A DNA stretch of 64,000 bases, taken from assembly GCF_030247195.1 (NCBI RefSeq), contig NC_080672.1, forward strand, positions 191,733,810-191,797,809, given 5' to 3'. The notes under the pieces are model-generated. The model did not search any database. It saw only the letters and a program-made list of their open reading frames with translations, and was not told where the DNA came from. This DNA comes from Topomyia yanbarensis. Lineage: Eukaryota; Arthropoda; Insecta; Diptera; Culicidae. The position numbers were made by a program, and so were the translations under genes. This document shows positions 1-10,740 of this stretch, piece by piece; position 1 is the first letter of the stretch; the number at the start of each line of letters is the position of its first letter.

Positions 1-1464
1 TCACTTCCTCTAGGGGTCCAAAATTGGTTGGTTACCCTAATAAGGGATGCGGACGAAAATAGCTGACCACCGCTTCTTCATTTTGATGATATATCTATAA
101 TGATTAAATCCCTTTGAAGTGAGAAATCTTAAAGAACTTGTGTTTGTGAACATCTTTACTGAGGACGAAATAACGTGGCGAAGGGTCAAAATTAGCATAC
201 ACACACGCGAAAATCGATTTTAAATAACACTAATTTACAGCATTTCTGAACTAAATCAGCTAGTGGTCATTTTCAATATAAAATCGTGTGCTGAATCCGA
301 AAATGAGGTCCAGAAAATTTACAGTAGAACAGTTTTCGAGTTACAGTGAAAAGATGAATTTTTCCTTTAAATTTAAAAGTACGTTCAGTAAATATCTTCG
401 GTTGTAGTGCATCGATATGAAGTATTATTATGTTGAATTAAAGGTAACTGAATGCACTTCCGATCGTTAGGACATTTTGTTTTAGTGCGACTACTGGTTC
501 TGACGTCATTTACGAATCTATTGAACTTTTTCTTAATTTTTCGTTGTTTTTTGAACAAAAATGAGCGTGTGGTCAATATTTTCAGCAAGATAAAGCAATC
601 CCAAAAATTGTATTTTTATGGGCAATTAAAGCCTGCCAATAACCAATGAAAATAAGCACTTGTTAGTTTGAATCCGATGAAAATTGCGAAAGTTATTCAT
701 TTTTTTGTAACATGGCAATTTTTGTGTTTCTCTGGGTCAACTTATTGAACCATCTCGATATGAGGGACTCTCTGTCAGAATTCTGTTATACAAGTGAATG
801 GAAGAATTTTGAAAGAATTTAATGTGGGGTAATATTCGAACTCGTTTATCAAAATGATTAAGGACTTCTGATAACAATAATTTCAGCCTCAGTGGAGTAA
901 TGTCATTAAAAATTCGGCATTAAAAATACGCATAATATTTACATGTACTGAATCTTATATGTACAAAACACGTTGTAAACTGTACGCTCCACAATGCCTT
1001 AATACACGCATCGGAAGCCTATGACTGTGCAAAATGCTAAATTCGGGCACTAGTCTCACGAATGATGACTTATCCACCTATTTCGAGACGTTTTGTTCTA
1101 CTAACAATTTATTTTACGTTATTAAAATGTCTAGAAGTTTATAATTTGAAATTATGTTGGATTCATATTGGCTTCTATGATGTACCGATTTTACTGTACT
1201 GTACTGTTGGGTAAACTGTAACTCATTTTCGGATTCACCACGCAATTTTACATTAGAAATGGTGTTCGAATATTGAAGTTCAGATTTTTATTTTTATTTT
1301 GTAAACTAGTGTAATCTGAAAGAAGCACATTCCTGGTTGATTCTTGCTAATTGCATGCACCGAGCCGCAAATCTTGAACAGTTTTTGTTCGAAGATTCGC
1401 CTCTTTGACGTTGGAAGTAAATTGATTTTATTCGATGGCCAGCCTATTTGGTTTTGAACGAAAA
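1..1464. other. No gene recognised
   Basis: AT-rich sequence with only short open frames on either strand. No protein similarity, tRNA cloverleaf, terminal inverted repeat or tandem repeat was recognised by eye. It probably contains decayed repeats that cannot be placed without a library search. Confidence 0.4.
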
Positions 1465-1709
1465 CTAATCCGGGTACAGAACTGGGGGTCGTTTGAGGCC
1501 TAATGGAATATCTCGCTGCCGAAATATTGGAGCTTGTAAGAAACGCACCCGCGGAAACAAAAAGACCAGCATTATCCCGTGTTAGCTGCAGCTGGCCATT
1601 CAAAATAACGGAGTTGAGAAAATTGCTCTCTGGCGTGGCTATTGCCCAGTATGGTGTGTTGCCTAGCATCCGCACCATTCTGCTGCTAAAGAACCCGAAC
1701 AGAAAGTAA
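1465..1709 (+). pseudogene. Histone H2A pseudogene, C-terminal part
   Basis: The frame from 1503 starts MEYLAAEILEL and ends with KLLSGVAIAQYGVLPSI, which match the alpha-2/alpha-3 region and the C-terminal part of the H2A histone fold (family knowledge: about 124 residues). Between them the H2A match moves to another frame, where NKKTSIIP and LQLAIQ can be read with a stop between them, and then returns. Upstream, a stop sits in the part equivalent to PVYLAAV, and the N-terminal half is not recognisable. Functional H2A packages DNA in the nucleosome. This copy has two compensating frameshifts and internal stops, so it cannot encode H2A. The antisense frame 1280-1678 is a shadow. Confidence 0.85.
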
Positions 1710-1853
1710 TATCGAAATTGATCGTAGAAATGTTAAATTTACAACAGTTTTATTTGTTAACAACAGCTTTTCTTGTAACATCAATGTGCTTATGATGCAG
1801 TCCTGCATGCCTCCAAAACCTACAACGGAAAAACAATGTAAATCGATGTTTTT

Positions 1854-1944
1854 TTTTATTTCGATTATAGAGCTTAAGGTCCTTAAGGTCATTCGCCTCT
1901 TCGGGTTAGAAAAATCTCCTATGAAAATTTTCTAACCCTATGTA
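1854..1944 (-). mobile_element. 5'-truncated SINE tail
   Basis: On the minus strand this piece carries the same 3' body as the full SINE at 2585-2768, including the segment around the words TCTAACCCGAAGAGGCGAAT, and ends in an A-run. It lacks the tRNA-like head. The sequence CGATGTTTTT occurs on both sides (1844-1853 and 1945-1954) and is a likely target duplication, so this is a truncated retroposition. Confidence 0.75.
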
Positions 1945-2082
1945 CGATGTTTTTGATTTCAGAATGTATGGGAAAAGATCAATTTTTTTATTGTTACATC
2001 CCTTAACGACCCTCCTTTTTCCATGTAAAAATCGAGTTTATAATGAAGTTGGATGTAGAAACAACAAATGTGATTATATTTC

Positions 2083-2266
2083 TGTTGAATTTAGTTCAAC
2101 GGAATATTTCCGAAATTATGATCTCGCCTGGAAACGAAATAAACACGCACGATTTGGTTGTAGAGAGATATAATTTTCCTATAAGCATTAAGTTTTACAT
2201 TATTTAGTTTCTATTCCACTTGTAATTATGTCGGCTAAGTTATGGAATAAATGATTTAATATTGTT
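2083..2266 (-). repeat. BEL 3' LTR, distal segment
   Basis: This segment aligns closely with 10448-10630 and stops where the non-LTR element enters. Its last bases, AATGATTTAATATTGTT, are the left copy of the target duplication of that insertion. Confidence 0.85.
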
Positions 2267-2279
2267 TTTTTTCAATTTG

Positions 2280-2285
2280 TTTATT
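2280..2285 (-). promoter_or_regulatory. Polyadenylation signal AATAAA of the I-type element
   Basis: AATAAA on the minus strand lies about 14 nt before the 3' end of the element, as defined by the target duplication. Confidence 0.6.
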
Positions 2286-2577
2286 TGATAAGGCACGTAT
2301 GCGTTAGCTTAAAGGTGCCATTTTTTCATTGTTTTACATTTTGAATTTCTTAAAACTAGGGGGTTACACATTTCAATATTATTTTGTTTTATATAATGAA
2401 AATAAAAAAAAACTTTACAGCTAACTTATACATATAAAAGAGGGTATAATATAATATTCGTAAGATTTGGGGGACGGGTCATTTTGTGTGTTCTTTTTAT
2501 AGTAATTCACTTTATGATTTTTAGAAGGGAGATTGTAGGAGAAATTAATTATTAACTAAGCGGAACATTTTACAAGC

Positions 2578-2584
<7 letters not shown>

Positions 2585-2610
<26 letters not shown>

Positions 2611-2768
2611 ATTTCAATTATAGAGGTTTTAACCTTAAGGTCATTCGCCTCTTCGGGTTAGAAAAATCTCTTAGGAAAAATTTCTAACCCTATGTGCGGA
2701 GTCGGGACTCGAACCCAGGTGCGCTGCGTACAAGGCAATCGATTTACCAATACGCTACGCCCACTCCC
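2585..2768 (-). mobile_element. tRNA-derived SINE (Feilai-like)
   Basis: On the minus strand the head contains a pol III A-box-like stretch (2746-2763) and a perfect B box GGTTCGAGTCC (2705-2715). A tRNA-unrelated body follows, then an A-run of 26 (2585-2610). A 13 bp duplication, ACAAGCTTATTAA, flanks it (2572-2584 and 2769-2781). SINEs are transcribed from the internal pol III promoter and mobilised by LINE proteins. It sits in the 3' UTR of the I-type element. The family name is a guess from layout and host. Confidence 0.85.
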
Positions 2769-2781
2769 ACAAGCTTATTAA

Positions 2782-2838
2782 GCATAAGCATAAGCATAAG
2801 AGATCGCCCTAAGCGGAATATTTTACAAGCTTATTAAC
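2782..2838. repeat. CATAAG hexamer repeat and local duplication
   Basis: Three CATAAG units are followed by a roughly 30 bp stretch (2809-2838) that repeats the sequence just left of the SINE (2556-2584). This is a small duplication in the 3' UTR that predates the SINE insertion. Confidence 0.6.
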
Positions 2839-2940
2839 TAGAAATAACTAGAGAGAGAGTGGTTCAAGATTAGGGGGAATTAATTAGGGCTATTTTAAAG
2901 TAGTGGTACTGTTGTGCATTTCTTAACGAGATTAACTATT

Positions 2941-3337
2941 GATCAACTAAAACTAGACGATAGGGGGGCACATAAGTTTTGGGAAGATATTCAAGGGGAG
3001 AAGGGGTTGAAGTCATACATCTGTGTATCAGAGACATGGGAGGGAGGGTGGACAAGGCTGAAGGGAGGGGGGGGGGAGATATAAACTTTCAGTTTCCGGC
3101 ATCAGGAATTAACGGCCAGAATTACAGATTCTAACGGATTGATCAACTAAAACTAGAAGATAGGGGGCACATAAGTTTTGGGAAGATATTCAACGGGAGA
3201 AGGGGTGAAGTCATACATCTGTGTATCAGAGACATGGGAGAGAGGGTGGACAAGGCTGAACGGGGGGGGGGGATATAAACTTTCAGTTTCCGGCATCAGG
3301 AATCAACGGCCAGGATTACAGATTCGAACGGATGTAT
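2941..3337. repeat. 200 bp tandem duplication in the I-type 3' UTR
   Basis: Two copies start with GATCAACTAAAACTAGA at 2941 and 3141, a period of 200 bp. They differ by scattered substitutions and by the length of a G-run (C-run in the element's sense). The short plus-strand frames here are not coding. Confidence 0.85.
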
Positions 3338-3583
3338 CAAGTATTGGGACGCCGGGTGGTTTTTCTCGAGCCGGCAGGGGTTCCTCCAGACGATTTCGTA
3401 GTACAGATCAGATACGGATCGGGAACACACCGCGATGCGCGTGTGATGTTGTACTGTAGATCTCGTGTTGTTGGTTCATTCGACAGATGTTTTGTCTCGT
3501 CTTGGAGTCGTATCAAACCATCGTTGGGGACGGTAGGCGGAAGAGGGCAATTCTGAGAAAGATAAGAGAAAAGATAGGGACAT

Positions 3584-6500
3584 TTAAATTTGGATATTGA
3601 TGGTTTTGAGGAGCGTGTATATAAGGGACATGTAGAGAATATCGCGGCTTGCTAGTACATCTCGAACCGGGACATTGAGTGATCTTCCTCGGGCCCGAAG
3701 GGAATCGAATAGTTGAGATCTGGCAGAACAGTACTCGGCGCATGCCCAGATAACATTTTCGATTTCGTGATAACCGTTGCTACAAGTGCAGATACCGCTA
3801 TCCACGAGCCCAATACACCGAAGATGTGCGTCCAGCGTGTAGTGATTGGACATGAGCCGAGACATCACGCGAATGAAATCCCGACCCACATCCATCCCCC
3901 TGAACCAAGGTTTCGTCGATACCTTAGGGATTATCGAATGTAGCCACCTTCCCAGTTCACCATTGCTCCATGAAGTTTGCCAACTTTCGAGGGTTCTCTG
4001 ATGAGTAATACTGAAAAATTCGCTGAAGCTAATTGGCCTTTCATATATGTCACCTTGTAAAGCGCCCGCCTTAGCTAAAGAGTCCGCTTCTTCATTACCT
4101 GGAATGGAGCAATGAGAGGGAACCCAAACTAAGGTAATCTTGTACGATCTTACAGACAAAGCACGCAGGCGCTCCCAGATTTTCCCCAGAAAATATGGAA
4201 TGTGCTTTCTAGGTTTCATTGAACGGAGAGCCTCGATTGAGCTGAGGCTATCCGAGACAATAAAGTAATGATCGGCGGGCAAAGTATCAATGATCCCAAG
4301 GGTATACTGAATAGCTGCAAGTTCTGCGACGTAAACTAAGGCAGGATCATTGAGTTTGAATGAGGCGGTGAGGTTTTGATTGAATATACGGAAGCCAGTG
4401 GAGCCGTTGAGGCTTGACCCGTCGGTGTAAAACATCTTGTTGCAGTCGACTTCTCGAAATTTACTATGAAATATGCTTGGGATCACTTGCGGACTTATGT
4501 GATCCGGGATTCCACGAATCTCGTCTTTCATGGATGTGTCAAAGAATACAATTAAATCAGAAGCATGAAAGAGATTGACACGGTTGGGATAGTATGAAGA
4601 AGGATTGATATTTTGTGCCATGTAATCGAAGTACAAGGACATAAATCGGGTTTGAGAATTGAGCTCGACAAGCTTTTCGAAATTTGCAATTACTAACAGG
4701 TTCAAGATATCGCATCGGATGAGCAATCGATATGAGAGGTCCCAAAATCGATTTTTCTGCGGAAGGACGCCCGCCAGCACTTCTAAACTCATCGTATGTG
4801 TCGAGTGCATGCAACTCAAAGCAATACGCAAACAACAATATTGGATTCTCTCTAGTTTGATGAAATGTATGTTCGCAGCGGAGCGGAAACAGAAACTCCC
4901 GTACTCCATCACCGACAATATTGTTGTTTGGTACAGCCTGATCAGGTCGCCTGGGTGGGCACCCCACCATGTTCCGGTTATTGTACGGAGAAAGTTGATC
5001 CTTTGTTGGCACTTCTGTTTCAGATACCTAATGTGACATCCCCAGGTTCCTTTAGAGTTGAACCAGACCCCGAAATATTTGAAAGTTGAAACCTGAGCAA
5101 TAGTTTGACCCATTAATTGAAGCTGTAGTTGCACTGGTTCACGCTTCCTTGAAAATACGACTAGCTCAGTTTTCTCCGTGGAGAACTCGATACCTAGCTG
5201 GAGGGCCCAAGCAGACAAATTGTCCAAGGTATCTTGCAATGGTCCTTGCAGATCGACGGCTTTGGGACCTGTAATAGAGACCACACCGTCATCTGCAAGC
5301 TGCCTTAGCGTGCAGGAATTGACAAGACATTCGTCAATGTCATTCACGTAAAAGTTATAGAAAAGGGGGCTTAGACATGAGCCCTGGGGAAGACCCATGT
5401 AGCTAAATCGTGATGTCGATAAATCACCATGCGAAAAATGCATATATTTTTCAGACAGCAAGTTTAGCAAAAAGTTGTTTAGAGTCGGCGAAAGACCATG
5501 TTGGTGCAGCTTCTCAGAAAGAATTTAGATAGAAACTGAATCAAAAGCCCCCTTTATATCTAGGAAAACTGATGCCATCTGCTCTTTGCTAGCATAAGCC
5601 ATTTGAATTTCTGTTGAGAGCAACGCAAGACAATCGTTCGTCCCTTTGCCTTTGCGGAAACCAAATTGTGTATCTGACAGTAAGCCATTTGCTTCAACCC
5701 AATTATCGAGGCGAAACAAGATCATTTTCTCGAACAACTTTCGGATACAGGACAGCATCGCAATCGGTCGATACGAGTTGTGGTCGGAGGCTGGTTTTCC
5801 TGGTTTTTGAATGGCGATGACCTTAACTTGCCTCCAGTCATGAGGGACAATATTACCCTCAAGAAACTTATTAAATAAATTCAACAAGCGTCTCTTAGCA
5901 GAGTCTGGCAGATTCTTTAACAAGTTAAATTTGATTCTGTCTGGCCCTGGGGCTTTATTGTTACATGATAAGAGAGCAAGTGAGAACTCCACCATCGAAA
6001 ACGGTGTTTCGTTCGCGTTATTGTGAGGGGACGCGGCGCGGTAGATCTTCTGTGCCGGAGCGGAATCCGGACAAACCTTCTTGGCAAAATCGAATATCCA
6101 ATGGTTTGAATATTCCACGCTCTCATTAGTACTGTTTCGGTTTCGTAAGCGCCGGGCCGTACTCCAAAGAGTGCTCATCGATGTTTCTCTCGTTAGTCCG
6201 TCGACGAACCGGCGCCAGTAGCTACGTTTTTTGGCTTTTATCAAACTCTTCATGCGCGTTTCCGCCATCGCGTACTGTCGGTAGCTAGCTGGCAGCCCGT
6301 CGTCCTGGAAGGTCTTATACGCAGCGGCCTTCTCCTCGTACACGTCTGAGCACTCTTTGTCCCACCATGGATTGGGAGGACGCCCGCGTGAGTTCGCGTC
6401 TGGTACGCCTTTAGTCTGAGCTTGAATCGCGGTATCGAGAATCAAGCCAGCCAGGAACCCGTACTCTTCCTCCGGAGGAAGCTCTTGAGTGCACTCGATT

Positions 6501-7270
6501 TTGTCGGATATCGCGGACGCGAAGCTCTTCCAATCAATATTTCGTGTGAGGTCATACGAAACATTGATTGTATTCGGTGGCCCTGAACCGTTAGCAATAG
6601 TAATTACGATTGGCAGATGATCGCTGCCGTGGGGATCAGAGACTACCTTCCACATGCAATCTAACCGCAGCGATGTCGAGTAGAGGGACAGATCTAAGGC
6701 GCTCGGTCGCGCTGGAGGGGCAGGAATCCGTGTCATTTCACCCGTACTCAAAATAGTCACATTGAAGTTGTCGCAAAGCTCATGGAGTAGGGTAGATCGA
6801 TTATCGTCATGAATGCAACCCCATGCCGTGCCGTGGGAGTTGAAGTCACCTAAAACTAGCCTCGGTGCGGGGAGGAGTTCCGCAATATCGCAAAGCCGTC
6901 GGTGGCTAACTGAGGCTCTAGGGGGGATGTAGGTGGAAGCAATGCAAAGGTCTTTGCCTTTAATTCTGGTTTGGCAAGCGACAACTTCAATGCCTGGTGT
7001 CGAGGGGAGGTCGATCCGATTGAAAGAATAGCACCTTTTGATCCCCCAAAGTACTCCTCCGTAAGAGTCTTCTCGATCCAAGCGAATAATATTAAAATCG
7101 TGGAAGTGTAGGGTTATTTCTGAAGTGAGCCATGTCTCGCATAGGGCAAATGCATCGCATTTCAAATTATTTAGTAAGTTTTTAAACGAATCGATTTTCG
7201 GGATAATTCTTCTGCAATTCCACTATAGAACAGTGATTAAATCCTTGACCTCGTTCGATGAATTAGCCAT
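3584..7270 (-). pseudogene. I-type ORF2: endonuclease, reverse transcriptase, RNase H
   Basis: One continuous frame of about 1,228 codons starting at the ATG 7268-7270. It is broken by two in-frame stops only: TAG near residue 16, before the endonuclease, and TAA at 5525-5527 inside the RT. Visible in order: APE-like endonuclease with CETWLT, LGDFNSHGTAWG and GSDHLPIV; RT with FLDIKGAFDSV, the GLPQGSCLSP motif and an LADD box where YADD is usual; RNase H with FYTDGSS, ELAAIQ, VSDSLSS and HCSIPGNEEADSLA; then a C-terminal Cys/His cluster near GICTCSNGYHEIENVIWAC. The product nicks the target and copies the element RNA in place. No frameshift is seen over 3.7 kb, so inactivation is recent or relies on point changes. 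Confidence 0.9.
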
Positions 7271-8761
7271 CGAAGGATACAATCGCTGAAAGAAGGGGCC
7301 ATTTCGCAGTGAACTGCATCAAAAATGTTTTTACTGCGGAGAGAAAGCTTATCAAGATACTTTTAAGGGGGTCAGAAATGTTTAACGCTGTAAGAATACG
7401 GTCCACAATATCAGAGAAATTTATTAAGCCAGCACTGTTTTCTTTCTCTGGCTGAGATATGGGAACACTTGGGGTTTTTGATGTTCCTGGAAGTGCTGGG
7501 AACTCCATTTCTGAGCTCAGGTTACTGAGACCGGGAGCGACTTACTTCGGTTTTGCACCAGTACTTCCTTGACTAGTTATTTTAGGGGGACCATGAAGAG
7601 ACACCTTCTGGCCTTTACGACGAAGCTTGGAAGAGGAAATGTTCTTCCTTTTTCTACTACTTCTAGGCACAGCAGAAGATGTTCCCTCCTGGGGTTCATC
7701 ACAGTCGCCTTCGTCAGTAGACAAGTTGGTAAAGATGTTCGTAGAGACAGGTGACGTAGCTATCTTAAGCATTTCTGCAAAAGATCGCTTAGAGCGTCCC
7801 TGAAGGGAACGCTTAAGATTTTCCTCGCGCTGTTTGTACGCGGGACATGAAGGGAGATCATGTGGGTTTCCCCCACAGTAGAGACACTTTTCGACATCTC
7901 TACCACAGGAATCATCCGCATTATTCGCACCGCATTTCCCACAGCGGGCTTTATTGCTACAACGTTTGCATTCAGCATCAGTGGCAGCTGACGGCAAGAA
8001 AATATACGTCAACTCAGACTCTTATCGGGTGACCTTCGCCGGCTCTGCCCTGCCCAATTACCTCCTCTTTGAAAAGGTTCGTTTACCTGTTCGCCTCTTT
8101 GTGCCGCGGGTCATGAACTGTACTAATTGCAAACAATTGGGACACACAGCCTCCCCAATTGTTTGCAATTAGTACAGTTCATGACCCGCGGCACAAAGAG
8201 GCGAACAGGTAGACGAACCTTGTCAAAGTGGAGGTAATTGGGCAGGGCAGAGCCGACGAAGGTCACCCGATAAGAGTCTGAGTTGACGTATATTTTCTTG
8301 CCGTCAGCTGCGACTGATGCTGAATGCAAACGTTTGCATTCCAGTATCTTCACTGGCTTAAGCATGGGGTCTTTGAAACAGCCAGTCCCATATTTTAGCA
8401 GGTCCTCGCAATTCAGACTCGAATCGGAAACGACCCCACTGACTTCAACCCTGCTAGCTGGAATATACACCCTGTACTCCTTCGTAAAGGGCTCGTAGCC
8501 AGCAATATCGTTTGCCTGAGTTGTACTGTTAACCACCACCCGAAGCTTATCAGGGCGAATTTTCGATATTTCTGTCACGGCCGAATACCGATCCGTCAGA
8601 ATTCGAGAAATCTGCAACAGATTCAAACACTTTTTTTCTTCGGTCCGGAAGAAGATCACAAATGGCCCGGTGGCCGAGCTCGGATATACCTTGAGCCGGG
8701 GAGCCGATTTTATTTCGACGTCCATCTCACCTTGAGATGAACCGCCGTCAGGGGAAGTCAT
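7263..8761 (-). pseudogene. I-type ORF1: gag-like nucleic-acid-binding protein
   Basis: Begins MTSPDGGSSQ at 8761. An RRM-like N-terminal part (residues about 25-150) leads to CCHC knuckles, read as CTNCKQLG on one side and CSNKARCGKCG...CLYCGG on the other. The knuckle region is cut by an inverted duplication (7961-8332), so the frame is lost there and resumes near 7965. An in-frame TAA lies at 7542-7544. The frame ends at TAA 7263-7265, which overlaps the ORF2 start by 8 nt. ORF1 proteins of this group coat the RNA template. Basic and Ser/Lys-rich stretches around 7560-7680 fit that role. Confidence 0.85.
7961..8332. repeat. Inverted duplication (about 180 bp arms) inside ORF1
   Basis: The plus-strand stretch from 7961 to about 8140 is the near-identical reverse complement of about 8154 to 8332, with a spacer of only some 14 nt. 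The arms duplicate the ORF1 segment just before the zinc knuckles. Differences are a handful of substitutions. The result is a long hairpin in both DNA and RNA and a destroyed reading frame. Confidence 0.9.
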
Positions 8762-9063
8762 TTTTGCACGGGCCTATTGCCTAGTGCACGTTATTAAGAC
8801 ACCCAAGAAGGGGAAACGAAAACTAATACTTAGCTTGTGTAGGTAACGGTATCCAGACGGCTTACTAGAAGAACACTGCTTCACTTCACTGACCGGCTAA
8901 CGGTACTCAGAAACAGAAACACAAAAGAAGGGAGAAAATACTGAAACCTCAACTAGGCGTAGAGTGTGCAAATAACCTTGAACGCGGATTAACGCTATTT
9001 GTCGCTATAGAGTGTACGGACCGATGACAAAAGACTTCTATCTCGACTGAGTTCTCGATAACG
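8762..9063 (-). other. 5' UTR / internal promoter region of the I-type element
   Basis: About 300 nt without an open frame between the element's 5' end and the ORF1 ATG. Elements of this group carry an internal pol II promoter at their 5' end. An initiator-like TCAGTC lies about 15 nt inside the end. That is suggestive only. Confidence 0.5.
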
Positions 9064-9565
9064 AATGATTTGATATTGTTATTATTACTCACGTTTAGTT
9101 CCCTTCTAACGTCTATTCAAATTCAATCGGTAGCGTTGAGGCAAACTTTAATCGCCGTATGGAAATATCTTTACTATCTAGTTTATAAGATTCATTTGTA
9201 TGAACTAATTAAGATATTAAGTACAAATTCTTACCACTGTTTAGTGCGTTTTTGCATTGAACAGATAGCTTCAGTAAGCAAATAATTTAGTTCACTAGAT
9301 GTAGTTCAGTAATCTTAAGCGATAGGTTTAGTTCACTGATTTTAATTTAATATAAAATAGCCGTAGAGATAAGTATTTTTGTTCTTCCTTATGCAGAGAA
9401 TCTGCTTACTCACTCGAGGTGACAGCTGGGTACTAGAGTTAATATACCTGAGTCGCGCCAAAATGGTCATACCGTGCTGCCCGTTCGCAGAGTTGTCATC
9501 CTTACTGTCGGCGCCAAAGTTGGTGATGCAGAAAGTGGACTCGCTGACTACTAGAGTAGGCAACA
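9064..9565 (-). repeat. BEL 3' LTR, proximal segment
   Basis: Continues the LTR after the I-type insertion. Bases 9064-9190 align with 10614-10740. The plus-strand end GCAACA (minus-strand TGTTGC) next to the purine tract marks the LTR edge. With the distal segment the LTR is about 0.68 kb. Confidence 0.8.
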
Positions 9566-9595
9566 CTCCCCAGGGTACGACAACTTCTGGTTGGC

Positions 9596-10378
9596 TTACT
9601 GCTCGACGCGCCGAACATCTAGCAATGCCAACTTTGATGCTGGGCGTTCGTAGATACCAGTGGCCGTTCTTACGGTCGCTGACTGCACCTGATCGTCTCG
9701 GCTGATGATAGTGCTGATGACTGTTCCCTTTGACCAACAGTTCCGGGGCATCTTTGGGTCGACGATAAGTACTATATCTCCAGCAACGATGGGTTTCGCC
9801 GGCATGAACCATTCTGTCCTACGCGTGATTTCTAGCAAATAATTACTCACCCACCGTTTCCAGAACATGTTTGCCAAAATCTGCGAAGCGCACCAGTTCT
9901 GCTTCAAAGCTATCCCACTATCGTCTGCAGTGACTAGTGGCTTCGTACCGTTGGATGAACCGAGTAGAAAAGGGTTCGGAGTTAGCGCCGGAGCAGAGTC
10001 ATCGTCTACCGGCACATGCGTTAGCGGGCGATAATTCATTATGTTCTCGATTTCTGTTAACAGATTGCGAAGAACTTCGTCAAAGGGAGTCTTGGTCAAG
10101 CAAACCACCATCAGATTATTCTTAACGGTTCGTATCAATAGTTCCCAGCTTCCTCTCATATGTGGAGCTAGCGGAGGATTTAACGTCCATTTACTTACGG
10201 AAGAGGTGAGCTCTTTTATGATCTCGTCGTGATCGACCGCTTCGCCTAGTCTGTATATCTCTCGCTCTGCGCCAACGAAGTTGGTTCCACGGTCGCTGTA
10301 GAACCTACGAGGTTGACCACGTCGAGCGACGAAGTTCCGGATTGCCATGATGCAAGAACTAGTAGTCAACGAATGCAC
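9596..10378 (-). pseudogene. BEL/Pao integrase, C-terminal part
   Basis: Reads HSLTTSSCIMAIRNFVARRG, FYSDRGTNFVGAEREI (second catalytic Asp), GSWELLIRTVKNNL (catalytic Glu) and then NYLLEITRRTEWF...AGDIVLIVD, the DUF5641-type C-terminal domain typical of BEL/Pao integrases. The first catalytic Asp, the zinc-binding head and everything upstream in pol are absent because the internal region is deleted just above 10384. About 260 residues of an expected polyprotein of more than 1,500 remain. Confidence 0.9.
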
Positions 10379-10447
10379 TACTTTGAACCACTACTATATG
10401 ACATACTCGTGAACCGATTGAATTCGTAATAAACGAAAACTATATGC

Positions 10448-10740
10448 TGTTGAATTTAGTTCAACGGGATATTTCCGAGATTATGATCTCGCCCGAAAAC
10501 GAAATAAAAACGCACGATTCGGTTGTAGAGAGATATAATTTTCCTATAAGTATTAAGTTTTACATTATTTAGTTTCTATTCCACTTGTAATTATGTAGGT
10601 TAAGTTATAGAATAAATGATTTAATATTGTTATTATTACTTACGTTTAGTTCCCTTCTAACGTCTATTCAAATTCAATCGGTAGCGTTGAGGCAACCTTT
10701 AATCGTCGTATGGAAATAGCTTTACCATCTAGTTTATAAG
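10448..10740 (-). repeat. BEL 5' LTR, truncated
   Basis: Shares TGTTGAATTTAG and about 290 bp with the other LTR, then diverges abruptly at 10741. It is uninterrupted, so it shows the empty site of the I-type insertion. Confidence 0.8.

Larger units (their letters stand above)
2267..9063 (-). mobile_element. Full-length I-superfamily non-LTR retrotransposon
   Basis: A 6.8 kb minus-strand element with a 5' UTR, ORF1 (gag-like, zinc knuckles), ORF2 (endonuclease, RT, RNase H, C-terminal Cys/His motif), a long 3' UTR and a short A-rich tail. The flanks carry a 17 bp duplication with one mismatch (2250-2266 and 9064-9080), and the uninterrupted LTR at 10610-10640 shows the empty site. An RNase H domain after the RT is the mark of the I group (I, Loner, Outcast, LOA and R1 relatives in mosquitoes). 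The exact clade needs a tree. Breaks are few: one in-frame stop and an inverted duplication in ORF1, and two in-frame stops in ORF2. Confidence 0.88.
2083..10740 (-). mobile_element. BEL/Pao LTR retrotransposon, internally deleted and interrupted
   Basis: The element is bounded by two direct repeats that begin TGTTGAATTTAG on the plus strand. On the minus strand the 3' LTR starts TGTTGC directly after a purine tract (9566-9573). Only the end of integrase survives inside. Gag, protease, RT, RNase H and the start of integrase are missing. The 3' LTR is split by the I-type element, and the 5' LTR lacks its outer part, so no target duplication can be read. BEL elements copy themselves through an RNA intermediate and integrate with a DDE integrase. 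This copy is dead. Confidence 0.85.

Noticed and set aside
2705..2763. A genuine tRNA gene on the minus strand
   Set aside because: A-like and B boxes are present, but no cloverleaf closes, and the unit has a SINE body, an A-run and a target duplication.
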